DNA from: a virus
IMG/VR virus record: IMGVR_UViG_3300032236_000481
Location: 1 to 38,042 of that record
DNA length: 38,042 nt
Reading direction: 5' to 3' (one strand)
Of this stretch, positions 17,470 to 23,803 are shown one piece after another. The position numbers and the translations under genes were made by a program. The notes under the pieces are model-generated. The model made no database searches. It was not told the origin of the DNA and saw only the letters and a list, made by a program, of their open reading frames with translations. Positions within the stretch are counted from its first letter, which is position 1, and the number at the start of each line of letters is the position of its first letter.

Positions 17470-17636
17470 TAGATAGACTTCGCAATCTTCTTCTTGCCCA
17501 TTGGCTTGACGATATCTTTCTCGCCCATCTTCTTTTCCATAGCAACCATTTTTTTACCTTCAGCATTTTCATGCTTTTTCATAAGAGCCTTAGTTGCGTA
17601 AACTTCTGTCTTAGATGCTTTTTTCTTCGCTGCCAT
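17469..17636 (-). CDS. Small Lys-rich protein (55 aa)
   Basis: I start it at ATG 17636 (MAAKKKASKTEVYATKALMKK), preceded by GAG at a workable distance. A longer frame upstream overlaps the terminase end and reads like non-coding sequence. About one third of residues are Lys, and several Met-Lys-Lys and Glu-Lys pairs suggest a single amphipathic helix. An AT-rich TATATT at 17676-17681 might be an internal promoter element. It is the first of the three small basic genes before the portal. Confidence 0.55.
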   Translation of the reverse strand: MAAKKKASKTEVYATKALMKKHENAEGKKMVAMEKKMGEKDIVKPMGKKKIAKSI

Positions 17637-17703
17637 GTGATTCTCGATTCTGTGAGGCGCGGTAACTTTGCATAAAATATACCACCTTACGCATAACTTT
17701 TCC

Positions 17704-19599
17704 TTAGCCCTTCCAGCGTTGCCCACTCATCCATGACGGTCTAGCAAATGTTGGTGGCTTATCCATATTGGCATGGAAAAGATTTGGCGCGTTCCAAATT
17801 AAAAACCAATGAGCCATGACCGTATCGTCGGTTGATCCTTCAGGCCAATGGATAAGTTCTTTCACCATAGGGCGCATAATTACTTTAGACCCCATGTAAT
17901 CACCAGCAGGGAAACGAACTCGACCAGCTTTATAGTGTGGGGCAAGAGTTTGTACGCCGTACTCTTCATCAGATTTATTGCGGTTGGTTTGGTGAGGGAT
18001 GATGTTGACACTACGCAAAGCAGTCCATCGTTTGAAATGGTCGTACTGAAGCATGAATCGTTGCGCAGCATTGGCTTCCACGATGAGGTGGGTAAATGGA
18101 TGCCCTTGATCGTTTGAGCGTTGCCACCATTCTTCAAGAAGTCCTGTGAACTGGCGGGTATCTTGGTTGTAATCCAGAAAGTCCGGTGCATCCATAGGCG
18201 ATCTCACAAGGTCAACAAGATGCTGCATCTGAGTATCCGCGTTATAAGCCCACCATTGAACCGCCCAGTATTTTGTAGGCGATGGGTCGGCAGTTACAAC
18301 TGAGTAAGCGCTGACGTTTTCAGGCCATTTGCCGATGTTTCGTTTTTCATCCCAGCACCCTTGGTATTGAACACCCGAGGTATCCATGCCTCCGTCAATC
18401 CATGCTTGTTGAATAAGGCTTGCTGTCGCATCAACATCTTCTTGCTGATACAAAATGCGGTAGCGATCCAGACGGTTCTTCTGAACACGGGCTAGTTCTC
18501 GCCACGGCAAACGAATTTCATCGAGCAAACATCCGTCAGGATAGTTGCCCTTATGCCCGCCGTTAGTTTTATCGGCAGTACACAACTCATCATAGTGAGC
18601 CTTGTAAATGATGTGGTGATATTTCTTTGGGGCTTTCTCCGGCTGATCCTCAAACTCTTCAGACCAGTCAACAAGGTTAAGTGCATAGCGATATAAGTCA
18701 TCTGAAGCCATGCGCTGTCCATTGAGGATAAGAAGCCCGCCCGGATCAAGACGAGTTTCAGCTTCAGTTTCCCACCAGTTAATCAAATTCTCTTTTGACT
18801 CTGCGGTACGAATGTTTGTCTTGTCTACAAGGTCGTCCCAAATAACTGTGTCATAACGTCCACCGAGAAAACCTGAGTCCATACCAAAAGCCGCAAAGTT
18901 TGCTTCTTTGTCATCGACAGCAACTCCGCCATCCTGAGCTAAGATAAATTCTTCCAAGCGCCACAAGTCTGAGTTGGCTGGCTTGAACCGTCCAAAATCT
19001 GTAATCAATGTTGATACTGCATCAACGGCTAAACCCTTTTCTAGCAATATCGGGTCAGCCTTCATCGGGGTCATGCGTTCAAAGGTACGACGAATACGTC
19101 CTGTGTATTTGATTGCTTGGTTAGCAGTACGAGAACCAATCATGGTTCGTCTGGATCTATCACGGACCGCAAGCCATACTGGGAAATCGTGAGTCCATAG
19201 CGTTGACTTACCAACACCAGGGGGTTGGTTAACCACAACGTATTCTTTATGTGGGCTAGCGGCTAACTCCATCATTTTGTATACAGCTTCTTCAGCCCAT
19301 GGTGAAGTTGATCGAGCAAAGTATCTGGATCTAAAATAACCAAAGTCCTCTAACGCTCTAGCCGAATCGCCTTTGACTTTATCAACGCCAAATACGCCAG
19401 CCTTTTCATGGCCGAATTCGCCAAGGATTCTATTGAGGCGGGATGTGGGTACGCGCATCTGACGCATAACTGATGAATAACTAATGCCAGCCATCTGAGC
19501 TGAAGTGCGCTGAGAATGACCTTCGTTAATTAGACGTGCGTATTTGCGCCAACGTCCATCATCAATGCGTTTGTTTGTGCCACCGCCAAGAGCAGTCAA
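17704..19599 (-). CDS. terL: Terminase large subunit with N-terminal HTH-like segment (631 aa)
   Basis: The ATPase domain shows Walker A QPPGVGKST (residues 125-133) and Walker B TVIWDD (251-256). The RNase H-like nuclease has likely metal ligands D438 (VVTADPSPT), E508 (LIVEAN) and D591/D592 (STDDTVMAHW). Residues 17-50 (RKYARLINEGHSQRTSAQMAGIS and following) look like a helix-turn-helix, which is usual for small terminase subunits and unusual here. TerL cuts concatemers and drives DNA into the procapsid through the portal. The start is TTG, directly after the stop TAA of the preceding gene, so it depends on coupling. No separate small subunit is obvious. Confidence 0.92.
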   Translation of the reverse strand: MTALGGGTNKRIDDGRWRKYARLINEGHSQRTSAQMAGISYSSVMRQMRVPTSRLNRILGEFGHEKAGVFGVDKVKGDSARALEDFGYFRSRYFARSTSPWAEEAVYKMMELAASPHKEYVVVNQPPGVGKSTLWTHDFPVWLAVRDRSRRTMIGSRTANQAIKYTGRIRRTFERMTPMKADPILLEKGLAVDAVSTLITDFGRFKPANSDLWRLEEFILAQDGGVAVDDKEANFAAFGMDSGFLGGRYDTVIWDDLVDKTNIRTAESKENLINWWETEAETRLDPGGLLILNGQRMASDDLYRYALNLVDWSEEFEDQPEKAPKKYHHIIYKAHYDELCTADKTNGGHKGNYPDGCLLDEIRLPWRELARVQKNRLDRYRILYQQEDVDATASLIQQAWIDGGMDTSGVQYQGCWDEKRNIGKWPENVSAYSVVTADPSPTKYWAVQWWAYNADTQMQHLVDLVRSPMDAPDFLDYNQDTRQFTGLLEEWWQRSNDQGHPFTHLIVEANAAQRFMLQYDHFKRWTALRSVNIIPHQTNRNKSDEEYGVQTLAPHYKAGRVRFPAGDYMGSKVIMRPMVKELIHWPEGSTDDTVMAHWFLIWNAPNLFHANMDKPPTFARPSWMSGQRWKG

Positions 19600-19779
19600 T
19601 TACCAGCCCAGTTCTGCTTCTTCGATAAGCGCTTCGACAATGCCAAGAATATCTTCAGAGTAATCTGAGTGGTTCATAATCGAATCAAGTTCAACGTAAT
19701 TAACCGAAATTAACTTACGGTAACTCCACGCAATTGAAAACCCATATTCGCGCCAGTAATAAATAAAATCCTTGATCAT
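19600..19779 (-). CDS. Small protein upstream of terminase (59 aa)
   Basis: I use ATG 19779 (MIKDFIYYWREYGFSIAWSYRK) because AAAGGA lies upstream at a good distance. The first half is aromatic and basic, the second half acidic (YSEDILGIVEALIEEAELGW). It directly precedes TerL and is its translational leader. It could be a packaging accessory, but it is short for a small terminase subunit and no motif supports that. It appears to be the first gene of the late transcript. Confidence 0.55.
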   Translation of the reverse strand: MIKDFIYYWREYGFSIAWSYRKLISVNYVELDSIMNHSDYSEDILGIVEALIEEAELGW

Positions 19780-19802
19780 GAAAATCCTTTCGTAATGGTT
19801 AC

Positions 19803-19811
19803 AGCCTATCA
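19803..19811 (-). promoter_or_regulatory. Possible extended -10 promoter of the late block
   Basis: The minus strand reads TGATAGGCT about 25 bases before the first gene of the terminase block. This fits an extended -10 element (TG, one base, then a TAnnnT hexamer). The same pattern, TGTTAGGCT, lies before the block at 33952. No good -35 hexamer is seen, so this is a weak call. Confidence 0.35.
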
Positions 19812-20285
19812 CTTGCAAAGCATTTAGAAAGTGCTATCGTTCGTGGGTCGCACCTGCGGAGATTGCGACACTACAATTTCATAATGGATGCCTAGCAAAC
19901 CATGTAAAAAACTAGGCACACTACTCACTCTAGTGTGGACCCGTCAGATGGGGAAAATTCGTTATGCCCAGTTAATGACTGGCAACCTTGGTGAGCTACC
20001 AAATCTACTAAGCACCGGATTAAACAGCGAGATGATTTCTTTCTTTCAACACGAACTGCCTGAAAGAGAATTACAAGAAGAGATCATCAGTAAGCGCAGT
20101 TGGGAGAAATCCCCTATCTAACTGATAGCCGTGACTAGGCTATCTATGCCCAGCCGTGGAAATCAATTACATCGGTTAGTCTCGTGGTTTTAGAACATCT
20201 ACCACTCATTGAGTTAGCCTTATTAGTAAACGATATCCGAGCTGATCCATAGATTACATTTATGACATATTTGTGGAGAGGTGAT
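19812..20285. other. Divergent intergenic region before the plus-strand island
   Basis: About 470 bases between diverging transcription units. A GTCGC against GCGAC stem is possible at 19847-19869. One weak plus-strand frame lies at 19948-20121. No tRNA is visible. Because it adjoins the terminase genes, a packaging start site may lie here, but nothing in the sequence proves it. Confidence 0.45.
19948..20121 (+). CDS. Doubtful small ORF (57 aa)
   Basis: The frame starts MGKIRYAQLMTGNLGELPN and ends SKRSWEKSPI. Composition is protein-like, with a charged helix ELPERELQEEIISK. No ribosome site precedes the ATG, and the surrounding DNA looks regulatory. I include it only as a possibility. Confidence 0.25.
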   Translation: MGKIRYAQLMTGNLGELPNLLSTGLNSEMISFFQHELPERELQEEIISKRSWEKSPI

Positions 20286-20369
20286 ATGAAGAAGGCGGCG
20301 GCTAAGGCGTGTGGGCAAACCCCCCGTCAAACGCTAAAGGGAGTAGGGCTACCGCCCCACCTACTTTAA
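20286..20369 (+). CDS. Possible 27-aa peptide gene opening the plus-strand island
   Basis: A strong site GGAGAGGTGAT precedes ATG 20286. The product begins MKKAAAKACGQTPRQTLKG and is basic. The ribosome site resembles those of the following island genes (AAAGGTGAA). The last codons overlap a small inverted repeat, AGTAGG against CCTACT. It may be a leader peptide or simply a translated short frame. Confidence 0.35.
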   Translation: MKKAAAKACGQTPRQTLKGVGLPPHLL

Positions 20370-20424
20370 AGTTAGACAATAGCCTCGAATATGTCTAATA
20401 TCTTTCGGCGATATTCTTTCGATC

Positions 20425-20653
20425 CCCGGGTATAAATACGCACCCCCCCCGGGTGAGCTAGTGGCAACGGGTAACGGATACCCCGGCGAGATAGGTAGAC
20501 GCTACGGGTTACGCGTACCGGGTAAGTGTGTATAACGTGGGGATAAGTAAAGGGATAATCTCCCGGATATCTCCACAATATGGGGAAAAATTGGGGATAA
20601 GTCCCGGGTATAAGTGGAAGATATACAGGGTGGAAAGTGTGATAAACCAACAC
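20425..20653. repeat. Repeat-rich non-coding segment, candidate origin or control region
   Basis: The segment has two copies of CCCGGGTATAA (20425, 20603), a further CCCGGG inside a C8 run (20443-20453), two copies of GGGGATAAGT (20539, 20593), a related AGGGATAAT (20551) and GGTTACGCGT (20507). Such iteron-like direct repeats at a switch in gene direction are typical of origins or regulator-binding regions. A 93-codon minus-strand frame covers it, but it reads as Tyr/Pro-rich low complexity with no ribosome site, so I treat the DNA as non-coding. Confidence 0.45.
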
Positions 20654-20877
20654 CCTAAGCCCTACCCCCTAAATCAAGCGTAAATCTTCCCCGGATCTAA
20701 GAGCTATAACACGTTAGACATAATGCGCCACGGTGTCCACCTTGCTACCTATCGCGACACCATAAGACACCAAGGCCACGAGCTGCCCCGGCTGCTTGCA
20801 CTACCGTAATCTATCGCCTATCGTTACACCTAAGAGATCCGCGAGAGCGTGGATCTAATAATGAAAAGGTGAATAAT
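20654..20877. other. Leader region with hairpins before the plus-strand genes
   Basis: No gene is seen. GGTGTC near 20730 can pair with GACACC near 20756. A 9-bp stem with an AGAG loop (AGATCCGCG against CGTGGATCT, one G-U pair) lies at 20835-20856, directly before the ribosome site of the 49-aa gene, and could regulate its translation. Confidence 0.5.
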
Positions 20878-21027
20878 ATGAAGATCTACACACTACAGAG
20901 CAATAAATTCGGCAATTTAATCGTGTGCGGCGATGAAACCCCCCGCAATACTTACCGCATAATCTTTACCGGATCTTATCCGGAGTGCATGGCGCGTAAG
21001 TATTCTGGCGTTAAGGTAGGTGCTTAA
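20878..21027 (+). CDS. Small unknown protein of the plus-strand island (49 aa)
   Basis: The site AAAAGGTGAATAAT precedes ATG 20878. The product starts MKIYTLQSNKFGNLIVCGDE and looks like a small beta-rich protein with TYRIIFTGSYPECMARKYSG. The next gene begins one base after its stop. The ribosome site sits inside a three-codon minigene (ATG AAA AGG TGA), a pattern repeated before the 21466 gene. No family is recognised. Confidence 0.6.
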   Translation: MKIYTLQSNKFGNLIVCGDETPRNTYRIIFTGSYPECMARKYSGVKVGA

Positions 21028-21028
21028 C

Positions 21029-21196
21029 ATGGCTAAAGTAATTAAGAAATCCGTCGTATTCATTGACCGCGAGGGTTATGAGTGGATAGCCGGCGAATTT
21101 ACGGAGTCGCAGATCCTTACATGGCTTAAGCGTTATAAGGTGCAAGGCGTTCACTTATCCGTAAGAGCTGCGCAGAATATGGCGGCGGCGGCATGA
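21029..21196 (+). CDS. Small basic unknown protein (55 aa)
   Basis: The frame starts MAKVIKKSVVFIDREGYEW and contains ESQILTWLKRYKVQGVHLSV. It ends in an Ala-rich tail. It starts one base after the previous stop and ends in an ATGA overlap with the next gene, so it is part of a coupled operon. Function is unknown. Confidence 0.6.
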   Translation: MAKVIKKSVVFIDREGYEWIAGEFTESQILTWLKRYKVQGVHLSVRAAQNMAAAA

Positions 21197-21375
21197 GCGC
21201 CCCCATGTCTGCCGTGGCCTTAATCTCTTGCCTATCTGGAGAGTTGCTAGTAGATCCGGCGCTTATTGTCGAAACTATTAAAGGCGATGAGGATCTCTCT
21301 CGCGTAATTCGCTCATATGGTAAAGGTGACTTTACTTATGCGCAGGTATTAGACACGGTTAGCGATTACTTTTAA
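21193..21375 (+). CDS. Small acidic unknown protein (60 aa)
   Basis: The start is coupled to the upstream stop (ATGA). The product is helical and acidic, with LISCLSGELLVDPALIVETI and FTYAQVLDTVSDYF. Its last codons and stop lie in a perfect inverted repeat (21364-21381). It may bind the basic protein encoded just before it, but this is only a guess from charge and gene order. Confidence 0.55.
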   Translation: MSAPMSAVALISCLSGELLVDPALIVETIKGDEDLSRVIRSYGKGDFTYAQVLDTVSDYF

Positions 21376-21447
21376 GTAATCGGCCCCGCACCGCATAGGC
21401 GGCGCAAGCTCGCGACTTAGCGGGGACACTAGGGGAATTCTCCCCTA
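21364..21447 (+). repeat. Cluster of three inverted repeats before the 21466 gene
   Basis: Perfect GATTACTT/AAGTAATC arms (21364-21381) span a stop codon. CCCCGC (21384-21389) pairs with GCGGGG (21420-21425). TAGGGGA/TCCCCTA with an ATTC loop lies at 21430-21447, just before the AAAGGTG ribosome site. Together they suggest a structured leader, attenuator or protein-binding region. Confidence 0.6.
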
Positions 21448-21465
21448 CTTATGAAAGGTGAAAAT

Positions 21466-21867
21466 ATGAGTACAACACTAGACGGCCTTATTAACGGCAC
21501 AGGGATCCGCGCAACTATTAAAGAGGATTGGAATAACAACTCTCCAGAGTGGGCGCAAGGTAATGCTCGCCATTATCGCATTACCTTGCGTTATCAAAAT
21601 CGCTCGATGAGATTATGGTATTACCAAGGCTTAGGCATTACACGAGATCCACGTTCGGCAGATATTATCGAAACCCTAGCGTGTGACTCATTAAGCGATT
21701 ACGACTCACTAGACGATTTTATTAACGAACACGGGCTAGAGATTAAGAGCGTTGCAGATTTTCGCAATTATGAGCGAACATATAAGCAACTCATACGACA
21801 GAATAAATCTTTCCGCCGCTTAATTGGTAACGTCGAGCTAGTCCAAAGACTCCAAGAGGCCGCATAA
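21466..21867 (+). CDS. Unknown protein of the plus-strand island (133 aa)
   Basis: I choose ATG 21466 (MSTTLDGLINGTGIRATIKED) since AAAGGTGAAA lies directly upstream; an ATG five codons earlier includes that site. The fold looks mixed alpha/beta: NARHYRITLRYQNRSMRLWYY, then acidic helices (SLSDYDSLDDFINEHGLEI) and a basic C-terminal helix (YKQLIRQNKSFRRLIG). No catalytic motif is visible. Size and acidity would suit an anti-defence or host-takeover protein, but I have no motif to support a function. Confidence 0.65.
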   Translation: MSTTLDGLINGTGIRATIKEDWNNNSPEWAQGNARHYRITLRYQNRSMRLWYYQGLGITRDPRSADIIETLACDSLSDYDSLDDFINEHGLEIKSVADFRNYERTYKQLIRQNKSFRRLIGNVELVQRLQEAA

Positions 21868-21868
21868 C

Positions 21869-22000
21869 ATGAGCGAATTACTTTATTTTCTTTCGATAAT
21901 GCTCACCCTCGCCGCTTATGGCGTAGGGATCTGGCTTACATGGCAAGGCGTAGAGCTGATTTATTGGATCTATTGCAAGGCTACAGGGCGCACTTATTAG
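21869..22000 (+). CDS. Single-pass membrane microprotein (43 aa)
   Basis: The frame begins MSELLYFLSIMLTLAAYGVG and then IWLTWQGVEL. Residues 4-25 form one hydrophobic segment, followed by an amphipathic aromatic stretch and a basic end. It starts two bases after the previous stop. It may modify the host membrane early in infection; function is unknown. Confidence 0.6.
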   Translation: MSELLYFLSIMLTLAAYGVGIWLTWQGVELIYWIYCKATGRTY

Positions 22001-22086
22001 AGCGTACTCTCGCGCCCTATCTTTTACCGGGTAGGGCGCGGGAGTATTCGCTAATTCTGGCGGATAATTTACGAAAAGGTGAAATA

Positions 22087-22647
22087 ATGAAAGAGTACAG
22101 AATAATCCGGCACGAATTCGGCGAGCTTAGCGAAACCGCTAAAGAGGCCGCTATCGAATCCGAAAGATCTAGCGCATATAACGAAATCCCGGAAGAGTTG
22201 CTAACGGAGAGCCTCACTTATGAGCTAGGCGAAATCTTAGGCATGACTAGCAATAGCCGCGCCTCTCTAGACTTAAGCTATTGCCTAGGATATTCGCAAG
22301 GCGACGGCGTATCGTTCACCGGTACATTGACACCTAGCGATGCGCCTAATATGGAATGGCCAAAAGGTGTCGCAAGGGTGGAGATCGTTAGAATAGATCG
22401 CCACTATAGCCACGCATTTACCGTACGCCCGGAGTATTTCGACGGCGAGGGGGAAGAGCTAGATCCCGCCTCTTATGCCTCTTTCACTAGCGAGCTGCGC
22501 GAAATATGCGGCAAACTAGAGAAAATTGGCTACGCCGAAATAGAGGCATGGACTAGCCGCGAGCGCGCTATCGAAACCCTTAGCGACGCCGGCGCGATAT
22601 TCTTAGAGTCTGGCAAGATCTCGCACCCGGTAGGGCTTAGCGCATGA
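22087..22647 (+). CDS. Phage protein of the type often labelled antitoxin-like (186 aa)
   Basis: ATG 22087 follows AAAAGGTGAAATA. A longer frame upstream overlaps the membrane peptide gene and lacks a site. The product contains LSETAKEAAIESER near the start and YSQGDGVSFTG near residue 80. I associate these two motifs with a family found in many phages and sometimes annotated as antitoxin of a toxin-antitoxin stability system; the true role is not established. It ends in GLSA with an ATGA overlap to the next gene. Codon choice (CTA, AGC, GCG) differs from the virion genes. Confidence 0.7.
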   Translation: MKEYRIIRHEFGELSETAKEAAIESERSSAYNEIPEELLTESLTYELGEILGMTSNSRASLDLSYCLGYSQGDGVSFTGTLTPSDAPNMEWPKGVARVEIVRIDRHYSHAFTVRPEYFDGEGEELDPASYASFTSELREICGKLEKIGYAEIEAWTSRERAIETLSDAGAIFLESGKISHPVGLSA

Positions 22648-22889
22648 GCGCCGATATTATGACCGAATACGACTACCGCGTGGAAATCGTGGGGAATTAT
22701 TGGACACTATGCACCCGGGTAAGCGTTGAATTCCCGGACACTATCGGAAACCTATCGGAAGAGGCTAGAGAGTTAGCCGAAACCGCCGCCGATAGCGCCA
22801 TAAAGGGCGAGCTAGGGATCTCCCCCCTATCTTTCGCTCATAGTTGCATCGTGACCCTATTGCTAGACGGGGAGGAAATAGCGTTATAA
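22644..22889 (+). CDS. Unknown small acidic protein (81 aa)
   Basis: The ATG overlaps the previous stop (ATGA); another ATG five codons on is possible. The product is acidic with a beta-like start (YDYRVEIVGNYWTLCTRVSVE) and a helix (LSEEARELAETAADSAIKG) that resembles the helix pattern of the 186-aa protein before it. It is the last gene of the island and is followed by a structured terminator. Function is unknown. Confidence 0.6.
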   Translation: MSADIMTEYDYRVEIVGNYWTLCTRVSVEFPDTIGNLSEEARELAETAADSAIKGELGISPLSFAHSCIVTLLLDGEEIAL

Positions 22890-22908
22890 ATAAACCTACG
22901 CCCCGAAA

Positions 22909-22985
22909 GTCTCCACCTATCTCGGGTTAATTCTTAGAGAAATCTGAGAGTTGCCTGAGAGGGTGGGGACAAGATTTATTTTTTG
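22909..22985 (+). terminator. Long structured terminator of the plus-strand island
   Basis: The arms at 22909-22926 and 22954-22970 form a long imperfect stem (GTCTCCACC with GGTGGGGAC, then TCTCGGG with CCTGAGA). Inside the loop is a small hairpin, TTAGA-GAAA-TCTGA (22934-22947). The stem is followed by AAGATTTATTTTTTG. It sits between convergent operons and should end the plus-strand transcript. Confidence 0.6.
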
Positions 22986-23052
22986 ACCGCTACGGGTAAC
23001 GCGTGGCTGAGCTAAGCAAGTTGAAAAAAATTATTGAAGAGACGTAACGTAA

Positions 23053-23244
23053 TCACCCGGCCATAGCGCGGGTGGCCATCCTTGCGAGTCTCTCATCAAG
23101 AAGATCATCAGCGCTGGACAATAGAGTCTGGCGCTTTTTCCATGTCATGCGATTACCAAAGTGATCGGTGTTTAATTGAACGGAGATATAACCAAGCGCG
23201 TCGTCAATTTCTGCGATGGTTACATCTCCCTCAATAATAAACAT
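23053..23244 (-). CDS. Small unknown protein at the end of the early operon (63 aa)
   Basis: The frame starts MFIIEGDVTIAEIDDALGYI and has a basic helix (GNRMTWKKRQTLLSSADDLLD). It starts nine bases after the preceding stop but has no clear ribosome site, so reinitiation is likely. Composition is protein-like. It is the last gene before the convergence with the plus-strand island. No family is recognised. Confidence 0.5.
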   Translation of the reverse strand: MFIIEGDVTIAEIDDALGYISVQLNTDHFGNRMTWKKRQTLLSSADDLLDERLARMATRAMAG

Positions 23245-23253
23245 AGGGAGATA

Positions 23254-23439
23254 TTACGCTTGATTACGCTCATCTCGCTTAACTTTGTAGGCACGAACTT
23301 CACTAGCTGAGTAGAAAACTTCCTTGCCAATCTTCTTAACCCACTTGATAGTGCCACGGTGCTGAATCTGCCGAAGATTATTTAATTTAATCCCGAGAAA
23401 CTCAATAACCTGGGGACACGTCCAAAGTTCTTCTTCCAT
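23254..23439 (-). CDS. Excisionase-like / MerR-type HTH DNA-binding protein (61 aa)
   Basis: The layout matches small winged-helix excisionase or helix-turn-helix 17 proteins: WTCPQVIEFLGIKLNNLRQI forms the HTH, then a wing around IKWVKKIGKEVFYSASEV, then a basic tail (KVKRDERNQ). No integrase is visible, so a transcription regulator role is more likely than excision. Its start overlaps the SSB stop. Confidence 0.65.
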   Translation of the reverse strand: MEEELWTCPQVIEFLGIKLNNLRQIQHRGTIKWVKKIGKEVFYSASEVRAYKVKRDERNQA

Positions 23440-23801
23440 TAGAACGGCGCAGACTCGGCAATAACCAATGCATCAGACTTTTCGGCACGTTCGACCTTAT
23501 GAATGTCGTTAGCGAAAATGTCAATCGACGCATGCTCAACACCATCCTTCTCCCACCATGACTGCGCTAAGCGTCCTGAAATGGTGACTGTATTGCCCTT
23601 GTTGAACTTGTCCACAATCTTCTCAGCTTGAACGCCAAAGAACTTAACCTGAAACCACATGGGCTTACCATCGATCCACTCGCCATCTTTCTTAACGCGC
23701 TGCCCAACTGCTAGAGATAAGTTGCAAATTCCCTTGCCGTCATTGGTGACTTTAAATTCTGGATCTTTGCCAAGGTTGCCTGTGATAATAATTGTGTTCA
23801 T
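23439..23801 (-). CDS. ssb: Single-stranded DNA-binding protein (120 aa)
   Basis: The OB-fold pattern of bacterial SSB is clear: MNTIIITGNLGKDPEFKVT at the start, NLSLAVGQRVKKDGEW, MWFQVKFFGVQAEKI and VTISGRLAQSWWEKDG. The C-terminus ends ESAPF, much shorter and less acidic than the usual DDDIPF tail, but the final Pro-Phe that contacts partner proteins is kept. AAAGG lies upstream of the ATG. It should protect single-stranded DNA during replication and RecT annealing. Confidence 0.92.
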   Translation of the reverse strand: MNTIIITGNLGKDPEFKVTNDGKGICNLSLAVGQRVKKDGEWIDGKPMWFQVKFFGVQAEKIVDKFNKGNTVTISGRLAQSWWEKDGVEHASIDIFANDIHKVERAEKSDALVIAESAPF

Positions 23802-23803
23802 GT

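Noticed and set aside
20372-20653. 93-codon minus-strand frame rich in Tyr and Pro
   Set aside because: It begins with TTG, has no ribosome site, and its odd composition follows from the repeated CCCGGG and GGGATAA units. It faces into the divergent control region.
20700-20877. Possible tRNA in the hairpin-rich leader
   Set aside because: No T-loop GTTC motif or cloverleaf could be fitted.
21940-22086. 49-codon N-terminal extension of the 186-aa island gene
   Set aside because: It overlaps the membrane peptide gene, lacks a ribosome site, and ATG 22087 has a strong one.
23254-23439. Sign of lysogeny from an excisionase-like HTH protein
   Set aside because: No integrase, repressor or attachment site is visible, so the protein is more likely a general regulator.
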